In this document: positions 61,693 to 64,000 of the stretch, piece after piece
Layout of the letters: each line of letters opens with the position of its first letter
Position numbering within the stretch: the first letter of the stretch is position 1
NCBI RefSeq assembly: GCF_005887615.1
Contig: NZ_VANS01000001.1
Coordinates: 1,532,024-1,596,023, forward strand
DNA length: 64,000 nucleotides
From: Sulfitobacter sabulilitoris
GTDB taxonomy: Bacteria; Pseudomonadota; Alphaproteobacteria; Rhodobacterales; Rhodobacteraceae
Direction of reading: 5' to 3'
Notes under the pieces: generated by a model
Told to the model about the DNA's origin: nothing
The model's input: only the letters and a program-made list of their open reading frames with translations
Database searches by the model: none
Position numbers and translations under genes: made by a program

Positions 61693-62901
61693 CTAGGGCG
61701 GGCCGTCGCGCAGCTCCGTTTCGGTCGGGGCAAGGTCATAGGGCGCGGCCAGATCCCAGACATGGCGCGGCACCATGTGCTTCATCCGGCGCGGTTCCTC
61801 GCGGCGCAGGTGCAGCACGGTTTCCGCCGCTTTCATCTCGACGCGCGCCCGCGCGAACTCAAGGCCTCTCGGCCCGATCCGCGGCATCAGGAAACTGACG
61901 ATGGGGCGCATCCAGCCGGGCATCCGGCGCAGCGGCAGGCCGCCGGCGGCGCGTGCGGTATTGGCGATGAACCCCCGGACCGCCCCGGCCCGCCGGCCCG
62001 CCGATCCCGGCGCGCCCAGCACCACGGCGTCGCCCAGATCTTCCAGCATCTCGGCCCCGCGGTCGTTGCGCACGACCAGCCACTGATCGCCCTGCCCGCC
62101 CATGTAGCCCACCGTGATATCGGCCAGCACATTGGTGTAATCCACACAGGTCCGACAGGTCAGCGGAAAGAAATCACGCGGCAGATCGGAAATCGGCAAT
62201 TGCAAAAATGGAACCAAACGGACCGATTTATCCACATATCGCAGCTCGACCTTATAGTCAGCACGGAATTCCAGGTAAGTTATGCTATCCGGGTCCACAT
62301 CCAGAAGCGACAGGAAGCGGTGGAAGTTCTCGGTGGTCGTATTGTCGGAACAGGGCGTGCCGATGACATAGATCCGCGCGAACCCAAGCTCGGCCTCGAG
62401 GCTGCGCAGCGCGTAGATCTGGCAGGGAATGCCGATCACACCCAGCCGGGTGATCCCGCGGGCGCGCGCCACCTCGAGCAGCGCCAGCAGCGGCGCATAG
62501 CCCATGCGCATTCCGCGCGCGCGCGCCATGTCGGCGGGATCGGTGATCAGCGCGGGCACCGGCCGCCAGCGATCCGCCGGGTCGGGCACCATCGTCAGCA
62601 CCGCCTCCACCGCGCCCCGTTCCAGCAGGCGCGCCGCCAGCGTCGTGGTGATCCCGGTCCACTGCGCCCCCGGCTTTGGCCGTGCCAGCCGCGCACGGTA
62701 CATCGCCTGGTACGGGCCAAAGAACCGCTCGTCGCCGCCGCCGCGCGCCCGGCCCTGAACCCGGCGTTCAAGCGTCGGATAGTCGGGCGCGATGAACTGG
62801 CATGCCCGCCCGCAGGCCTTTGGGTCCGCGCTGCGCGATATGCCGCAATCGGTACACAGCGCACGCGGCGCGGCGGGGCCGACCTCGGGGGTCAGTGTCA
62901 C
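61693..62901 (-). CDS. FrhB/FdhB-family flavo-iron-sulfur protein (coenzyme F420 hydrogenase beta subunit-like)
   Basis: A 402-residue protein of the FrhB family. N-terminal cysteines Cys16, Cys19, Cys30 and Cys34 ([15 protein letters not shown]) and GIPCQIYAL and [23 protein letters not shown] could ligate two iron-sulfur clusters, with a flavin in the C-terminal domain. The family includes hydrogenase and formate dehydrogenase beta subunits and the 8-vinyl reductase BciB of phototrophs, which uses ferredoxin. No bacteriochlorophyll genes are in the window. The gene overlaps nadK by four bases (ATGA). F420 itself is not expected in these bacteria. Confidence 0.8.
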   Translation of the reverse strand: MTLTPEVGPAAPRALCTDCGISRSADPKACGRACQFIAPDYPTLERRVQGRARGGGDERFFGPYQAMYRARLARPKPGAQWTGITTTLAARLLERGAVEAVLTMVPDPADRWRPVPALITDPADMARARGMRMGYAPLLALLEVARARGITRLGVIGIPCQIYALRSLEAELGFARIYVIGTPCSDNTTTENFHRFLSLLDVDPDSITYLEFRADYKVELRYVDKSVRLVPFLQLPISDLPRDFFPLTCRTCVDYTNVLADITVGYMGGQGDQWLVVRNDRGAEMLEDLGDAVVLGAPGSAGRRAGAVRGFIANTARAAGGLPLRRMPGWMRPIVSFLMPRIGPRGLEFARARVEMKAAETVLHLRREEPRRMKHMVPRHVWDLAAPYDLAPTETELRDGPP

Positions 62902-63659
62902 GTGAACTGCTCGCTGATCAGCCGCTCCTCGAGCCCGTGACCGGGATCGAACAGGATCCGGTGCACCACCGATGGCTCCGACGTGATCTCGACGGTGACC
63001 ACATCGCGCACCGATTTCGAATCCGCCTCGGCCATCACCGGCCGCTTTTCCGGCTCCAGCACGTCGAAGCGCACCTGTGCCATCTTGGGCAGAAGCGCCC
63101 CGCGCCAGCGGCGGGGGCGAAAGGCGCTCATCGCGGTCAATGCCAGCACGTCCGACCCGATGGGCAGGATCGGCCCGTGCGCGGAATAATTGTATGCCGT
63201 CGATCCGGCGGGCGTTGCCACAAGCGCGCCGTCACAGACCAGTTCCTGCATCCTCAGCCGCCCATCCACGGTGATCTGCAACTTGGCGGCCTGCGCGCCC
63301 GCCCGCAACAGCGACACCTCGTTGATCGCCAGCGCGCGGTGCACGGTGCCGTCGATCTGCGTCGCGGTCATCGACAGCGGGTTGATCTCCGCCTCCTCGG
63401 CGGCGGCCAGCCGGTCGCGCAGATCCGCCTCGGAATACTCGTTCATCAAGAACCCGATGGTGCCCCGGTTCATCCCATAGACCGGCGCGGGCAGGTGTTG
63501 CGTCGCGTGCAGCGTGTGCAGCATGAAGCCGTCGCCGCCCAGCGCCACGATCACGTCCGCCTCCTCCATCGCGACATCGCCATAGCGCGCCACCAGCGCC
63601 GCCCGGGCCGTCTGTGCCACCGGCGCATTGCTGGCGGTAAAGGCAATTTTCAGCGGCAT
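62898..63659 (-). CDS. nadK: NAD kinase
   Basis: A 253-residue enzyme phosphorylating NAD to NADP. The signature GGDGFML is near residue 42 (catalytic Asp), followed by [26 protein letters not shown] and [17 protein letters not shown], in the right order. It lacks any regulatory extension. The start at 63659 matches the family; upstream frame extension has no ribosome binding site. It is followed by the FrhB-family gene with a four-base overlap, and the glyA gene is divergent 228 bases away; no riboswitch was recognised in that gap. Confidence 0.95.
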   Translation of the reverse strand: MPLKIAFTASNAPVAQTARAALVARYGDVAMEEADVIVALGGDGFMLHTLHATQHLPAPVYGMNRGTIGFLMNEYSEADLRDRLAAAEEAEINPLSMTATQIDGTVHRALAINEVSLLRAGAQAAKLQITVDGRLRMQELVCDGALVATPAGSTAYNYSAHGPILPIGSDVLALTAMSAFRPRRWRGALLPKMAQVRFDVLEPEKRPVMAEADSKSVRDVVTVEITSEPSVVHRILFDPGHGLEERLISEQFT

Positions 63660-63887
63660 CTGGTCAACGACAGATGCGGCATGGGGGCGGGGATGTTTCC
63701 GATCGGGCACAGCATGAGCCGAAACAAGCACATAATTTCCCCCTGCACCAGCATTGCCGCACAAAGCGCGACGCGCGTCGCATTACCGCCTTTTCGATAT
63801 TCGCGGTTTCCGATAGGAAAGCGCAGACTTCAACGCAGCGACTGCCTGTCCCCTGAACGGACCCGCACCTTGAAAGGAGCCTCGCCC

Positions 63888-64000
63888 ATGAACGCACCGC
63901 ACCGCGCCCCCGGATTTTTCACCGACAGCCTCGCCAAAAGCGACCCCGAGCTGTTCGCCTCCATCACCGACGAGCTGGGCCGCCAGCGCGACGAGATCGA
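63888..64000 (+). CDS. glyA: Serine hydroxymethyltransferase, 3' truncated by window edge
   Basis: Only the first 37 codons are in the window: MNAPHRAPGFFTDSLAKSDP then ELFASITDELGRQRDEI, which is the Rhodobacteraceae start of GlyA (a fold-type I PLP enzyme making glycine and methylene-tetrahydrofolate from serine). AAAGGAG stands nine bases before the ATG. The gene is divergent from nadK. The catalytic Lys lies outside the window. Confidence 0.88.
   Translation, partial: MNAPHRAPGFFTDSLAKSDPELFASITDELGRQRDEI

Noticed and set aside
63660-63887. Possible riboswitch in front of glyA
   Set aside because: No known glycine, folate or SAM aptamer pattern could be recognised in the 228 bases; only the AAAGGAG site is clear.
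1-64000. CRISPR array, prophage or toxin-antitoxin pair
   Set aside because: No regularly spaced direct repeats, no phage structural genes and no recognised toxin families were seen on either strand.

Overview
The window looks like a chromosomal stretch of an alphaproteobacterium of the order Rhodobacterales (Rhodobacteraceae/Roseobacter type). The evidence is the high G+C content with strong third-position G/C bias, the gene families present (DUF6471, Hint-domain and cupredoxin-like proteins typical of this group, DmdB/DmdC-like acyl-CoA enzymes, a MaeB malic enzyme, a nadK gene next to glyA), and a dispersed palindromic repeat whose core reads CCGGAGTATTT...CCAAAGAAG. No rRNA, tRNA, CRISPR array or prophage was seen. 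The first and last genes run off the window.

Layout. 1-1.5 kb: the tail of a PAS-like protein, a small membrane protein and an FKBP-type isomerase. 1.7-8.3 kb: a tightly packed co-directional catabolic set (HAD hydrolase, alpha/beta hydrolase, threonine/serine dehydratase-like enzyme, PcaD, esterase, PcaB, MFS exporter), several genes overlapping by 1-8 bases. 8.4-11.7 kb: Zn-alcohol dehydrogenase, enolase-superfamily dehydratase and a convergent fumarylacetoacetase-family hydrolase, which fits sugar-acid or diketo-acid breakdown. 12-14.2 kb: glutaryl-CoA dehydrogenase with a divergent LysR regulator. 14.4-21.9 kb: housekeeping and small genes (cupredoxin-like protein, SRAP/YedK, 5'-nucleotidase, DUF952-DUF1330-pyrD-arsC overlapping set, MATE pump and two hotdog thioesterases). 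22-30.9 kb: a fatty-acid or related acyl-CoA degradation block with two tandem MerR regulators, two acyl-CoA dehydrogenases, a GST, a thiolase and a two-domain FadB/FadJ enzyme, closed by a strong terminator.

31-41.8 kb: an SbtA-type bicarbonate transporter with a divergent LysR regulator, a cytoplasmic DMSO/biotin-sulfoxide reductase-type molybdoenzyme, a Hint-domain protein, a sulfotransferase, a DmdB-like acyl-CoA ligase, a membrane protein and a SPOR-domain protein. 41.9-45.5 kb: the pyrimidine/deoxyribonucleoside salvage operon cdd-deoA-deoB-upp. 45.7-53.5 kb: a VOC-cupin fusion, a glycosyltransferase, maeB, prpE and a class III nucleotide cyclase. 59.7-64 kb: CsbD, a three-gene Sco-containing periplasmic cassette, an FrhB-family flavo-iron-sulfur protein, nadK and the start of glyA.

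The main accessory feature is at 53.7-57.4 kb, where the DNA turns A+T-richer. A complete IS1595-type element can be delimited to the base: 54511-57390, with 26-bp terminal inverted repeats (one mismatch) and an 8-bp target duplication GGCGACCG on both sides. Besides a frameshifted transposase it carries three passenger genes: a small winged-helix-like protein, a DUF6471 protein and, overlapping the latter, a secreted or membrane-anchored protein of unknown function. A lone A+T-rich gene just outside it lies between two imperfect ~54-bp direct repeats. This cargo-bearing transposon is the best candidate for something undescribed in the window.
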